A stretch of 64,000 bases of DNA from Pseudomonadales bacterium (lineage in GTDB: Bacteria; Pseudomonadota; Gammaproteobacteria; Pseudomonadales; Pseudohongiellaceae): NCBI GenBank assembly GCA_024234395.1, contig JACKOH010000002.1, forward strand, positions 1,798,001 through 1,862,000, in the 5' to 3' direction. The notes beneath the pieces were generated by a model, which was given only the letters and a program-made list of their open reading frames with translations, did not search any database and had not been told where the DNA came from. The translations under genes and the position numbers were made by a program. Of the stretch, positions 1-9,255 are shown one piece after another; within the stretch, counting starts at the first letter, position 1, and every line of letters begins with the position of its first letter.

Positions 1-794
1 AACTGGGTCCGGTACACGGCGTTCCACATGTCGGTATCAAACCAGTCGATATCCATGGGCAGGCTGGGGGTACCGGTATCGTCGGTGTGGAGGCGATGAA
101 AGTTGATATCGAATTCATGAATGCCGCTCTGAAAGCCATAGCCAAGGCCCAGCATCCTGCGATCGTACTGGGTGGCGGCCACTTCCCCATTCGGGGTGTC
201 GTAGTTATCGCCTTCATCGAGGCTGGCCTGCAGATACAGACGATGATTCCGGGTGCTGGCGCCGAATACCCCGGCCAGGCTGGTGCCACCGTCGACACTG
301 CTGAATCCGGCTTCGGTATCGCCTGAAAAGTTCCACCCATCACCGCTATTGAAGGCGGGACGTTTCCAGACCCCGGTGACGGCACCACCAATTCCTCCAC
401 CGGTGGCAATCGAGGGAATGCCCTGTTCCACCACCAGTTCCTCCATCAGCGCCGCTGGAATGTGATGCAGTGGCGGGGCCATCCAGTTGGGGCCGCCACC
501 ATGAATCAGCATGCCGTCCACCCGCACGTTTACCCGCGGTCCCTGCATGCCGCGATACTGAATCTGGCCGGTCAGCGGGCCGTTGCTGGCGGCACCGCCG
601 CCGGGTACCTGGTTGATCAGTTTTGCCGCGTCGACAGTCGACGCTTCGCGCCGGGCGGTGAACTGGGTTTCCAGAAATTCCTGTCGACCGATAACGGTTA
701 TTTCCTGAACTTCGGTTGGCTCTTGTGCTGCTGAGAACTGGCTGGTCAGAGCCAGGGGCAGGACGATGTACAATGGCACTTTACTCGTCGACAT
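1..794 (-). CDS. TonB-dependent outer-membrane receptor (5' part, cut by window edge)
   Basis: The first 264 or so codons of a TonB-dependent receptor are seen; the rest lies beyond base 1. The start ATG (rc of 792-794) has a GGAGGTG Shine-Dalgarno just upstream. The protein opens with a signal peptide ending near SAAQE, then a short TonB-box-like stretch (EVQEITVIG). A plug domain follows, with IQYRGMQGPRVNVRVDGML and the glycine-rich TGGGIGGAVTG that normally ends the plug. Beta-barrel strands begin after about residue 140. Family knowledge says such receptors take up siderophores, cobalamin, metals or glycans across the outer membrane. The substrate cannot be inferred here. It is transcribed divergently from the HAD phosphatase at 943. 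Confidence 0.85.
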   Translation of the reverse strand, partial: MSTSKVPLYIVLPLALTSQFSAAQEPTEVQEITVIGRQEFLETQFTARREASTVDAAKLINQVPGGGAASNGPLTGQIQYRGMQGPRVNVRVDGMLIHGGGPNWMAPPLHHIPAALMEELVVEQGIPSIATGGGIGGAVTGVWKRPAFNSGDGWNFSGDTEAGFSSVDGGTSLAGVFGASTRNHRLYLQASLDEGDNYDTPNGEVAATQYDRRMLGLGYGFQSGIHEFDINFHRLHTDDTGTPSLPMDIDWFDTDMWNAVYRTQ

Positions 795-942
795 TGTCAC
801 CTCCAGATAGTGCGATGGGTGAATTACGCGAAGGAATTATAAGGACTGAAAGGGTTTGTTGCGTGTGACGAATTGTCGCACCTGAGGAAGAAGGTCAGTT
901 GGCCGACCGAAATCCAGGCTTATTGGCTATACAGGAGATACC

Positions 943-1584
943 ATGTTGTCGCAGATAAGTACTTTGATTTTCGATCTGGATGGAACACTTGGAGATCCCC
1001 GGACCGGCATTCATCGCTGTATTAATCACGCCATGGAGTACTACGGATATCCGCCCGTCGCAGAGGAGTGCGTCGTGGCACTGATCGGTCCGCCACTGGA
1101 TGAAATTTTTCGGCGTCTGTTGCCGGAGGCGGATCAATCCACGCTGATCGACCTGGTCAGCAGGTACCGGGAGCGCTATGCCGAGATGGGTTATGCCGAA
1201 AGCCGGCTCTATCCCGGAATACCTGAGGCGCTGCAGGCGCTGTCCGAAAGCGGACTGCGCCTGGGTGTCTGTACCTCGAAACGCAGTGATTTTGCCGAAC
1301 AGATACTGACCCTGTTCAAGTTGCGCTCGCTGTTTGCGTTCGTCAGCGGAGGGGATGTCGGCATCGCCAAGAGCACCCAGTTATCAGAGCTGTTAAGCGA
1401 TGGCGAAATCGATCATCAGGCAATAATGATCGGTGATCGCTATATCGACATCGAATCCGCCCGTGCCAATGGCCTGCGCTCGATCGGTGTGTTGTGGGGA
1501 TTTGGCGATTACCAGGAGCTGCTGATGGCAGGAGCCGATGTCATCCTGGACAAGCCTGCAGACCTGAAACGCCTGACCCGTTGA
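943..1584 (+). CDS. HAD-superfamily hydrolase, phosphoglycolate-phosphatase-like
   Basis: A 213-residue haloacid-dehalogenase-type phosphatase. Motif I is FDLDGTL (nucleophile Asp11, acid/base Asp13). Motif II is the CTSK around residue 110, motif III the Lys of GIAKST near 144, and motif IV is MIGDRYIDIESA near 165. The helical cap between motifs I and II is the type found in Gph/PGP-like enzymes, so the likely reaction is hydrolysis of a small phosphomonoester such as 2-phosphoglycolate. The exact substrate is not certain. The start is supported by AGGAGA eight bases upstream. It stands alone, convergent with the cupin gene at 1617. Confidence 0.85.
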   Translation: MLSQISTLIFDLDGTLGDPRTGIHRCINHAMEYYGYPPVAEECVVALIGPPLDEIFRRLLPEADQSTLIDLVSRYRERYAEMGYAESRLYPGIPEALQALSESGLRLGVCTSKRSDFAEQILTLFKLRSLFAFVSGGDVGIAKSTQLSELLSDGEIDHQAIMIGDRYIDIESARANGLRSIGVLWGFGDYQELLMAGADVILDKPADLKRLTR

Positions 1585-1616
1585 TACTGACCAAAGATAT
1601 TCCTTTTTGGGCCTCT

Positions 1617-2105
1617 CTATTGATCCCCTGCCTGAGGAATAGAAGTAGTGACAACCGGCCCCATTCCCATGATCTGCACGGTCACTTCCTCGTCTTTGGC
1701 CATGTCGTAGTGATGTCCGGCGGGGGGCTGATAGATAAAGGTTCCGGCCGGTACGGCCTGCATGCTGTCGGGGTCGTATACATCCGAATCCGGGCCGGAA
1801 GCGACCCACCAGGTACCTTTGATGACGGTGATATAACGGGCGGTACTGTGAAAGTGAGGACGGCTGCCGCTGCCCGGCGGAAAGGTGATTCGGATTACGT
1901 ACAGACCCTCTTCCGACGGGTTGCCGATAATATTGATGCTGCGTCCACCATCCGCAGGTACCAGCTTGTCGGGGGTGCCGATTACGAAGCCGTGCTGATC
2001 GGGCTGCAGGGCCTGTTGCGCCGCTACCGGTTGCAGACCTATCAGGCTGAAAAGGATAATTGACAGCAGACTGACAGCGCCTGCTTTGCTGTTTTTATCA
2101 GGCAT
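1617..2105 (-). CDS. Secreted cupin-domain protein
   Basis: A 162-residue protein. The frame is open further upstream, but the ATG at 2105 is chosen because it follows AGGGGGAGAG and starts a good signal peptide (hydrophobic LLSIILFSLIGL, cleavage after VAAQ). The body has a single cupin barrel: the PGSGSRPHFHSTARYI segment supplies the first His cluster and the G-x5-P-x-G-like VPAGTFIYQPPAGHHYD the second. These are probable metal ligands (H-x-H and a later His). Members of this class act as small sugar or aromatic metalloenzymes, or as ligand binders in the periplasm. No specific function can be assigned. Confidence 0.75.
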   Translation of the reverse strand: MPDKNSKAGAVSLLSIILFSLIGLQPVAAQQALQPDQHGFVIGTPDKLVPADGGRSINIIGNPSEEGLYVIRITFPPGSGSRPHFHSTARYITVIKGTWWVASGPDSDVYDPDSMQAVPAGTFIYQPPAGHHYDMAKDEEVTVQIMGMGPVVTTSIPQAGDQ

Positions 2106-2564
2106 GGGTTCTCTCCCCCTGTTATTTTTGGCGTCATTACTGACGGATTTCTTATTGTAATCATACCGGCAGCCGTTTCGAGCCTCGCAAGATGCCCATT
2201 GCACAGCACCGGTAGTGCCGAATCGGGAAACGTGGGTCAGCAACGTCGGCAGAATCAGCACAGTGGACACAATAGCATGTCGGTTTCAGCAGTGAAACTC
2301 CGGAAGCGATGGGCTGTTACTTGCAATAGCTGCCCGACAGCCGGCGGCTTCGACCAGACCTGGTCATTAGGTAACCGGGCGGGTAAAGAAAGCACGGGGT
2401 TTCCCGGAAGGCGTCGGTAGACCTTTTCCGGGTGCTGTGAAATCATTGGATCAATTGCTGTCGATGACCAGCGAAGCGGCGGTCCCGTCAAGGACCCTTT
2501 CAACATGGCTTTCCGGGCTTTGCCGGGGTATGCCACGGCCTGAAAAGCAGGAGGTAACAGGACG
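2106..2564. other. Intergenic region between divergent genes, no gene seen
   Basis: About 460 bases separate the divergent cupin and quinoprotein genes. Short frames exist on both strands (for example 2199-2420 and 2255-2536), but they lack ribosome binding sites and protein-like composition. The stretch probably carries the promoters of both flanking genes. I could not pick convincing -35/-10 pairs. Confidence 0.5.
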
Positions 2565-4406
2565 ATGCACAGGAAACAACTGCTGACCGGGTTTTTTATA
2601 CTTTTCAGTCCCGTAAGCCTTTACTCCCAGGTACCGGAAACCGGTGCCGGAACCGACTGGCCTATGTATCGTGGCAGCCTCGACGGCAGCGGCTATTCAG
2701 CCCTTGCCGAAATCACTCCACAAAACGTCGCCCGCCTTGAAACCGCCTGGACCTACTCGCTGGGCACGGCGGTCAACGACCGCGCCGCGGCGCCCAACTC
2801 TCAGGCGACACCGATCGTGGTCGATGGGGTCATGTATCTGCCCGCGGCGGACCGGGTGGTGGCATTAAACCCGCAGACTGGCGCGGAACTCTGGCGTTAT
2901 CCGGTTACCGGGGGGCGTCCCTCCCGGCGTGGCGTCGCCTACTGGCCGGGATCCGGGGATCAGTCAGCACGCATCGTGTTTACTGCCGGCAGCCGGTTGC
3001 TGGCGCTGGATGCGGCGACCGGTGAGCCGGCAGCGGAGTTTGGCAACAACGGGGCGGTGGACCTGGTGGTTCCCTATTTATCGGTTCCGCTGGTCTATGA
3101 AAATCTTATCGTGGTTGGTGCCAACACACCGCCGGGCGCCGCGGGAGGAATCGGAAATCCGCGTGCCTATGATGCCCGCAGCGGCGCGAAGCTCTGGGAG
3201 TTCAGCTCGGTGCCGCAACCCGGCCAGACCGGTCATGAAAGCTGGGTAGGGGACAGCTGGGTCGATCGGCTTGGCGCCAATGCCTGGCCGTTCTATTTCA
3301 CCATGGACCGCGAACGGGAGTTACTCTACCTGCCACTGGCCTCGCCCATTCCGTTTGCCTACGGCGGTGACCGCGGCGGTTCCAACCTGTTTGCCAACTC
3401 GATCGTTGCGGTCGATATCCACAGTGGCGACTATGTCTGGCACTTTCAGACCATCCATCATGACCTGTGGGATCATGATCCACCGGCGCCGCCCACACTG
3501 TTCGATATTGAAGATGCCGATGGCCTGATACCGGCCCTGGCAGTAACCACCAAGTCGGGCTACCTGTTTATACTCAATCGCGAGACTGGAGAGCCGGTTT
3601 ACCCGGTAACCGAACGCCAGGTGCCCGCCAGTGAGGTTCCTGGTGAAAAGGCCTATCCAACCCAGCCGATTCCTGCTGTGACACCGCCCATGGCACGGGT
3701 CAACTACAGTCCGGCGGACCTGGTGTCCGCCGCCGACACTTCCCTGGAACATGCCACTGCCTGTGCCGAGCTGGCACAGGCCAACGGCGTGCTGGTCAAT
3801 GCTGGTCCGTATACCCCCTGGGTCTATCGCAGCGCCGGCACCGCCGAGCGGACCACGCTGTTGTTTCCGGGACTGGGGGGCGGGCCCAACTGGGGTGGGG
3901 TTGCCTACGACCCCGGTTCACGACTGGCCTTCGTGTTTGCCGCCGACGTGGGAACGCTGGGCTGGGTGGAAGCGGCAGGGGCCGATGCGGAACTGCCGTT
4001 CCAGCTGAGTGGTCCCCGGCCATCCAGTTTTCAGGTGCAGATCAATGGCCAGAGTCTGCCCTGTCAGCAGCCGCCCTGGGGCCGGCTCACTGCGGTCGAT
4101 ACCGAGTCCGGGGAAGTGGTCTGGCAGCAGGCTGTCGGGATCAGCGAATCGCTGCCCGCCGGACGTCAGAATACCGGTCGACCGGGCCGGGCCAGTGCCC
4201 TGGTTACCGCCAGCAATCTGCTGTTTATCGCATCTACCGATGACAATCGCTTTCGCGCGCTTGAAACAGGCAGTGGACGCCAGTTGTGGGAAACGACCCT
4301 GAACGGTCGCGGCAATGCCAATCCGATGACTTATCTGGGCAGCGATAACCGGCAATACCTGGCGATTACCGCCACTTCGGAACTGGTGGTTTACCGATTG
4401 CCGTAA
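2565..4406 (+). CDS. Secreted PQQ-dependent dehydrogenase (quinoprotein propeller)
   Basis: A 613-residue protein with a signal peptide (residues 1-22, ending SLYSQ), followed by an eight-bladed quinoprotein beta-propeller. Typical features are the N-terminal DWPMYRGSLDGSGYSALAEI, repeated W-docking-like motifs (TGAELWRYP, SGDYVWHF, ESGEVVWQQ), the HHDLWDHDPPAPPTL stretch of the membrane-glucose-dehydrogenase branch, and the C-terminal NPMTYLGSDNRQYLAI. This family oxidises sugars or alcohols in the periplasm with pyrroloquinoline quinone as cofactor. There is no fused cytochrome domain and no N-terminal membrane-helix bundle, so electrons must go to a separate acceptor. The start has AGGAGGTAA upstream. 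No pqq biosynthesis gene is in the window. It converges on dxs with only 11 bases between the stops. Confidence 0.82.
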   Translation: MHRKQLLTGFFILFSPVSLYSQVPETGAGTDWPMYRGSLDGSGYSALAEITPQNVARLETAWTYSLGTAVNDRAAAPNSQATPIVVDGVMYLPAADRVVALNPQTGAELWRYPVTGGRPSRRGVAYWPGSGDQSARIVFTAGSRLLALDAATGEPAAEFGNNGAVDLVVPYLSVPLVYENLIVVGANTPPGAAGGIGNPRAYDARSGAKLWEFSSVPQPGQTGHESWVGDSWVDRLGANAWPFYFTMDRERELLYLPLASPIPFAYGGDRGGSNLFANSIVAVDIHSGDYVWHFQTIHHDLWDHDPPAPPTLFDIEDADGLIPALAVTTKSGYLFILNRETGEPVYPVTERQVPASEVPGEKAYPTQPIPAVTPPMARVNYSPADLVSAADTSLEHATACAELAQANGVLVNAGPYTPWVYRSAGTAERTTLLFPGLGGGPNWGGVAYDPGSRLAFVFAADVGTLGWVEAAGADAELPFQLSGPRPSSFQVQINGQSLPCQQPPWGRLTAVDTESGEVVWQQAVGISESLPAGRQNTGRPGRASALVTASNLLFIASTDDNRFRALETGSGRQLWETTLNGRGNANPMTYLGSDNRQYLAITATSELVVYRLP

Positions 4407-4417
4407 CCGGCCCGATG

Positions 4418-6331
4418 TCACACCGCTTTCGACTGCAGCTTGCACTGCCTCAGCTTGTCTTTGACCGACTGCAGGATGCCGTTGCTGTCGAGGCCGATCC
4501 CGGACAGCATTTCCGGCACCCGACCATGACTGAGGAAGCGGTCAGGCAGGCCCAGATTGAGAATGGGGATCTGATAATTGGCCCGGGCCAGGAATTCGTT
4601 GACTGCCGAACCGGCGCCACCCATGACGGTATTTTCTTCCAGTGTCACCACCAGCTGGTGGCGGGTGGTCAGATCGCCGATCAACTCTTCGTCCAGTGGC
4701 TTGACGAAGCGCATGTCCACTACCGTGGCATCGAGTTTCTCGGCCGCCGTCAGCGCCGGTGCGACCAGGCTGCCAAAGGCCAGCATCAATACCGTATTGC
4801 CCTTGCGGCGGACCACCGCCTTGCCGACCGGGACGCCTTCGAGGCTGCTGTCGATCACGTGGCCTGGACCTTTGCCACGGGGGTAGCGGACTGCGGCGGG
4901 ACCCTGGTGGTGGAACCCGGTGTTCAGCAGCTTGCGGGTCTCGTCTTCGTCGCTGGGCGCCATGACTAACAGGTTGGGAATACAGCGCAGGTAGGTCAGG
5001 TCGAAACTGCCGGCATGGGTCGGGCCGTCTTCACCCACCAGGCCGGCCCGGTCGATGGCGAACAGCACATCCAGATTCTGCAGTGCCACATCGTGAATCA
5101 ACTGATCATAGGCACGTTGCAGAAAGCTCGAATAGATTGCTACCACCGGCTTCAGCGAATCGCAGGCCATGCCGGCGGCCAGAGTCACCGCGTGCTGCTC
5201 GGCTATGGCCACATCATGGAAACGCTCCGGGTAGTCGGTGGCAAACTGCTGCATACCGGAACCCTCACCCATGGCCGGAGTAATTGCGGTGAGCAGTGGA
5301 TCTGCCGCAGCCATGTCGCACAGCCACTGGCCGAACACCTGGGAATAGGTGGGGCTGACCGGCTGCTCCTGGATACCGGCAGATTTCTTGGTGGGGGCTA
5401 TTTTGCCCAGGGCGTGCATGCCGAACGGATCCTGTTCCGACTTGCTGTAGCCCTTGCCTTTCTGGGTCACCACGTGAACCAGCTGCGGGCCCCGCAGCGT
5501 CTTGACGTTCTCCAGGATTTCCACCAGCCCCCCGGTGTCATGACCGTCGATCAGACCGATGTAATTAAAGCCGATTTCCTCGAACAGGGTGCCTGGTGAC
5601 ACCATGCCTTTCATGTATTCCTCGGCGCGATGCGCAGCCTTCAGGGCTGGCGGAATTTTGGACAGGACTTTCTTGCCGCCGCTGCGGATCACGTTGTAGG
5701 GCTTGCTGGCCCACATGCGGGCAAAGTAACTGGACAGTCCCCCCACGGCGTGGGAGATGGACATGTTATTGTCGTTGAGAATCACCAGCAGGTTGTCGTC
5801 CACGGCGCCGGCATGATTGAGTGCCTCGAAGGCCATCCCCGCCGACATCGCCCCGTCGCCGATCACCGCTATGCAATGGCGGTCCGTGCCGGTCAATTCA
5901 GCGGCGATACGCATGCCCAGCGCGGCGCTGACTGAGGTGCTGGAATGACCGACTCCGAAGGCGTCGTATTCACTTTCGCGGCGCGATGGGAAAGGTGCCA
6001 GCCCGCCGGGTTGCCGCATGGTCAGCATCTGTTCGCGGCGGCCGGTCAGAATCTTGTGCGGGTAAGCCTGGTGTCCAACATCCCAGATCAGGCGGTCTTC
6101 CGGGGTGTTAAAGACATAGTGCAGTGCCACTGTGAGTTCCACCACGCCAAGGCCGGCGCCGAAGTGTCCCCCGGTCTGACCCACGGAATACAACAGGAAC
6201 GCCCTGAGCTCCGTGGCCAGTTGTTCGAGCTGGGATTCTTCCAGCTGTCGGACGTCGGCCGGGCAGTCGATCTGGTCCAGTAGCGGCGTATCCGGTCTTT
6301 GAGTGGGGATTTCATCAAACATGGGTGTCAT
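4418..6331 (-). CDS. dxs: 1-deoxy-D-xylulose-5-phosphate synthase
   Basis: A 637-residue Dxs, the first enzyme of the methylerythritol-phosphate isoprenoid pathway (pyruvate plus glyceraldehyde 3-phosphate to DXP). It has the thiamine-diphosphate transketolase fold: GQTGGHFGAGLGVVELT near residue 50, the ThDP-Mg motif GDGAMSAGMAFEALNHAG near 160, the pyrimidine-binding domain with VAIAEQHAVTLAAGMA near 375, and GLVGEDGPTHAGSFDL near 430. The length is typical. Two starts nine bases apart (6331 or 6322) are possible and neither has a clear Shine-Dalgarno. It is last in xseB-ispA-dxs, the usual gammaproteobacterial order. Confidence 0.97.
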   Translation of the reverse strand: MTPMFDEIPTQRPDTPLLDQIDCPADVRQLEESQLEQLATELRAFLLYSVGQTGGHFGAGLGVVELTVALHYVFNTPEDRLIWDVGHQAYPHKILTGRREQMLTMRQPGGLAPFPSRRESEYDAFGVGHSSTSVSAALGMRIAAELTGTDRHCIAVIGDGAMSAGMAFEALNHAGAVDDNLLVILNDNNMSISHAVGGLSSYFARMWASKPYNVIRSGGKKVLSKIPPALKAAHRAEEYMKGMVSPGTLFEEIGFNYIGLIDGHDTGGLVEILENVKTLRGPQLVHVVTQKGKGYSKSEQDPFGMHALGKIAPTKKSAGIQEQPVSPTYSQVFGQWLCDMAAADPLLTAITPAMGEGSGMQQFATDYPERFHDVAIAEQHAVTLAAGMACDSLKPVVAIYSSFLQRAYDQLIHDVALQNLDVLFAIDRAGLVGEDGPTHAGSFDLTYLRCIPNLLVMAPSDEDETRKLLNTGFHHQGPAAVRYPRGKGPGHVIDSSLEGVPVGKAVVRRKGNTVLMLAFGSLVAPALTAAEKLDATVVDMRFVKPLDEELIGDLTTRHQLVVTLEENTVMGGAGSAVNEFLARANYQIPILNLGLPDRFLSHGRVPEMLSGIGLDSNGILQSVKDKLRQCKLQSKAV

Positions 6332-6354
6332 TATCTACTGTAATACCAGTGTCA

Positions 6355-7269
6355 TCAATGAACCCGTTCGACGATGTAGCGGGCCAGTCGGCGCAGCATG
6401 TCTGCCTCGCCGCCGAAGTCCGCCAGCGCGTCGATGCCCTGATCTGCCAGGGCTCTGGCCTGATCGCGGGCGGCTTCCAGCCCCAGTAATGAGGTATAGG
6501 TAGGCTTGTTCCGAGATTGATCGGATCCCTGGGGTTTGCCCAGTATCGCGGTGTCGCTGACCACGTCGAGTACGTCGTCCTGAATCTGGAAAGCCAGGCC
6601 GACACATTCGGCATAGTGCCGCAGGGCGGAGTGTTTCCCGGCCTGCAGGACGGGGCCGGCAAGGGCGCCCAGCTCCACACTGGCGGCTATCAGAGCCCCG
6701 GTTTTCAGGGCATGCATGGCCTTAAGCTGCTCCAGGTCGAGAGCGGTTCCGGCCGCCTCGAAATCCAGCACCTGGCCGGCCACCATGCCCTGTGCACCCG
6801 CAGCCCGGGCCAGGCTGGCGACCATGTTCAGGCGCCGGTCGGCGGAGAGTGTGGCCGGTCCGGCCTGGGCCAGGACTTCAAAAGCCAGGGTCAGCAGTGA
6901 GTCACCCGTCAGGATCGCGGTGGCCTCGTCGTATGCCTTGTGGACAGTGGGTTTGCCGCGGCGCAGATCGTCATCGTCCATGGCAGGGAGATCGTCATGA
7001 ACCAGTGAATAACAATGAATCAGCTCCACGGCGAGTGCCGGTGTATCGGCCCGTTCCAGGTTAGCTCCGGCTGCCAGTGCGGCGCCGTAGACCAGGACCG
7101 GACGGACCCTTTTTCCCCCGTTCAGACTGGCGTAGGCCATGGCCTGTTGAAGGTGGCCGAAATCGTGCTGACCGGTCAGCAGCTCACCCAAGCCGTTTTC
7201 CACCCGCTGCTGAATGTGGGTAATGAAGGACTCCAGAGAGTCGAACCGGGCGGGGGTGGCTGTGGTCAT
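6355..7269 (-). CDS. ispA: Farnesyl/geranyl diphosphate synthase
   Basis: A 304-residue trans-prenyltransferase that condenses IPP with DMAPP and GPP to farnesyl diphosphate. The first aspartate-rich motif is in HDDLPAMDDDDLRRGKPT and the second is FQIQDDVLDV. The substrate-binding NGGKRVRPVL lies near residue 50. The frame is open to 7392, but that start would overlap xseB. The ATG at 7269 has GGAG about ten bases upstream and gives the normal IspA length, so it is preferred. It lies 64 bases after xseB and 23 before dxs, in one operon. Confidence 0.95.
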   Translation of the reverse strand: MTTATPARFDSLESFITHIQQRVENGLGELLTGQHDFGHLQQAMAYASLNGGKRVRPVLVYGAALAAGANLERADTPALAVELIHCYSLVHDDLPAMDDDDLRRGKPTVHKAYDEATAILTGDSLLTLAFEVLAQAGPATLSADRRLNMVASLARAAGAQGMVAGQVLDFEAAGTALDLEQLKAMHALKTGALIAASVELGALAGPVLQAGKHSALRHYAECVGLAFQIQDDVLDVVSDTAILGKPQGSDQSRNKPTYTSLLGLEAARDQARALADQGIDALADFGGEADMLRRLARYIVERVH

Positions 7270-7333
7270 GACGGGGGAACTCCGGGCTGCGGACTGGCCG
7301 GGCAGGGCGGATGGGGCGGTGGTGAGCGGTGTG

Positions 7334-7603
7334 TCAGTTTTCGTCGTCCTGGTCGTCGTCAAATTCCAGGGGCTCGGTGGTGCCGGCGTCATCCAGCAGG
7401 GTCTGAACTTTCTGTTCCGCCTTGTCCAGCGCGTTCTGGCACTCCCGGGTGAGTTTTACGCCGGTTTCAAAAGCGCGCAGGGATTCCTCGAGACTCAGTT
7501 CGCCTTCCTCCATGGCGCTGACCAGCGCCTCCAGCTGATCCAGGGCTTCCTCAAAATCGAATGCCTGTGCTTCCTGACCTGTTGCCTGTTTGTTGTCAGC
7601 CAC
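7334..7603 (-). CDS. xseB: Exodeoxyribonuclease VII small subunit
   Basis: An 89-residue XseB, the small helical subunit of exonuclease VII, which degrades single-stranded DNA together with XseA (not in this window). Diagnostic features are the FDFEEALDQLEALVSAMEEG core followed by LSLEESLRAFETGVKLTRECQNAL. The tail is acidic. The start codon is GTG, preceded by AGGGGGAG. It is first in the operon with ispA and dxs, a widely conserved arrangement. Confidence 0.95.
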   Translation of the reverse strand: MADNKQATGQEAQAFDFEEALDQLEALVSAMEEGELSLEESLRAFETGVKLTRECQNALDKAEQKVQTLLDDAGTTEPLEFDDDQDDEN

Positions 7604-7739
7604 TTTGTGGTCTCCCCCTGAGGTGCATTGCGCCCCCGATTGTAACGCATCGAAGGCTGCTAAAGTGATGTAATTGACGTGTCTGCATACCGGCTTTACC
7701 CTATGCCGTTACTATTTCCAGCCTTGAGGGACTGCGTCC

Positions 7740-8508
7740 GTGGATCCGACACCATTTGGCGATCAGGACGATCATAAGGATCGAAGAATCTGGTTCGGCC
7801 TGGTCGCCACCTTCGTCTGGGTACTGCTCGGTTTCTTTTATATCGGCAATAATATCGGCTGGTCCGCCTTTCTGGTTCTGCCGATCGATGAAATGGGTTC
7901 GTTCCTGGAAGGCGCTTTTGCGCCGCTGGCATTCTTATGGCTGGTTATCGGCCTGTTTATCCAGCAGACGGTGCTGGCGGAAAACAATCGCGAGTTGCGC
8001 CGCACCAACCTGCAGTCGGAGAAGCAGACTCAGGCAATTGCCGCCACGGAACTGAATGCGCGCCAGGAGACTTTCTTCAAGATTGCCGAGAACACCCGCA
8101 AGCAACTGGGTGCCATCAGCGGCATGCTGTTCGTCTCCAGTCAGGGTCCGACCGGTGACGAATCGGTATCGCCCGAGGAACTTAATGAGCTGTGGCAGCA
8201 GTATGCCGGCGGACTTGCTCTACGGTACTGAGATCCGGCGCCGCCATTCCAACAATTTTATCGTCGGATTCGATCGCCTGCTCAACCTGGCCAGGGACTG
8301 CGATACCGACCATATCATTCAGGACGCCCTGATCTACTCGGCGCACGGGTTGTTGAATATCCGCATGCGCAGTCTGCACCCGACGGTCAAATTTGCGCCC
8401 ATTGAGACGACTGACGCGGCCGCCTACCTGCAACAGATCGTCAAGGTGGACAGCGAAAAGAGTGCGCTGGACGAGGTGGCCAGGGTGGCACCTAAGCCGG
8501 CTCTTTAA
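7740..8508 (+). pseudogene. Conserved two-helix membrane protein with coiled coil, split by a frameshift
   Basis: The first frame (GTG at 7740, GAGGGA upstream) encodes two membrane helices (about residues 18-35 and 55-78) and a coiled-coil-like segment (NNRELRRTNLQSEKQTQAI), then stops at 8231. The next frame (+1) continues seamlessly from about 8212 with DLLYGTEIRRRHSNNFIVGFDRLL and runs to 8508. Removing one G in the GGCGGAC around 8208-8214 joins them as QQYAGDLLYGTEIRRR, giving about 255 residues. Either the gene is disrupted or there is a one-base assembly error. The function is unknown. Confidence 0.7.
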
Positions 8509-8564
8509 GCCGGGCAACCGAAAACAATAAACTGGTCGGATTTCCGACCCCGGGGAAAACACCT

Positions 8565-8948
8565 ATGCAAGCTGTTCACATCGTTATTGGTCTGGCCGTA
8601 CTCCAGTATTTTTTCTTTGGTCTGTTGGTGGGGCGGGCCCGCGGTAAGTACAACGTGCCGGCGCCAGCCACCTCCGGCGATCCCATGTTCGAACGTTACA
8701 ACCGGGTGCACCAGAATACCCAGGAAAGTCTGCTGCTGTTCCTGCCAGGAATATTAATCTACAGCCTCTACTTCAATCCCACTATCGCCGCCGGGCTGGG
8801 AGTGATCTGGATAATTGGTCGCTTTGTCTACCTGCGTGCCTATATTAAGGACCCGAAGACCCGCGGTCTGGGTTTTGCGCTGACGGCACTGCCCAGCCTG
8901 TTCCTGTTGATCGCAGGGCTGATCGGCGCGGTACTGGCACTGATTTAA
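8565..8948 (+). CDS. MAPEG-family membrane protein
   Basis: A 127-residue integral membrane protein with four hydrophobic segments and the family signature ERYNRVHQNTQESLLLFLPG near residues 43-62. MAPEG proteins (membrane-associated proteins in eicosanoid and glutathione metabolism) are small glutathione-linked transferases or peroxidases of the inner membrane; the bacterial substrates are mostly unknown. A 7-bp inverted repeat (GGTCGGA/TCCGACC, 8534-8549) lies just upstream of the start. It is probably a single gene, followed by a GC-rich hairpin. Confidence 0.85.
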   Translation: MQAVHIVIGLAVLQYFFFGLLVGRARGKYNVPAPATSGDPMFERYNRVHQNTQESLLLFLPGILIYSLYFNPTIAAGLGVIWIIGRFVYLRAYIKDPKTRGLGFALTALPSLFLLIAGLIGAVLALI

Positions 8949-8956
8949 GCCTCTTG

Positions 8957-8990
8957 AGCGGCGGTGCCCGGGTTGTCGGGCATTGCCGCT
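8957..8990 (+). terminator. GC-rich hairpin after the MAPEG gene
   Basis: AGCGGC-GG-TGCCCG pairs with CGGGCA-TT-GCCGCT around a 6-base loop, starting nine bases after the MAPEG stop. There is no U-run, so it is a weak intrinsic-terminator candidate or an mRNA-stabilising stem. The rest of the 8949-9255 gap has no gene. Confidence 0.4.
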
Positions 8991-9188
8991 GCACTCAGCC
9001 GCCATCGCGCTCTGTTGGAAAGTGCATTCTGGCGCAACTTCCCACCACTTGGGCGTTCAGACACAATTTGTCACTTGCCGGAAATTTGTTTTCGACGGAA
9101 ACTTTTCCCGCCTGGAAACTCACCCTGAAGATGAAAGATTCTCGTTCCTCTAAGGACAGATAATCCAGTGCGATAGGTCATCAAGTCT

Positions 9189-9198
9189 GTTGCGCAAC
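9189..9198. promoter_or_regulatory. Candidate MarR operator (palindrome)
   Basis: A perfect 10-bp palindrome, GTTGCGCAAC, lies 57 bases upstream of the MarR start codon. MarR proteins often bind TTGC-GCAA-type dyads and autoregulate, so this is a plausible operator. Only position and symmetry support it. Confidence 0.3.
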
Positions 9199-9255
9199 GT
9201 CGTCCCGGAATGTGCCGCCCGGCCCCTTTCGAACGACCGGATGAGGGTAAGTTGA

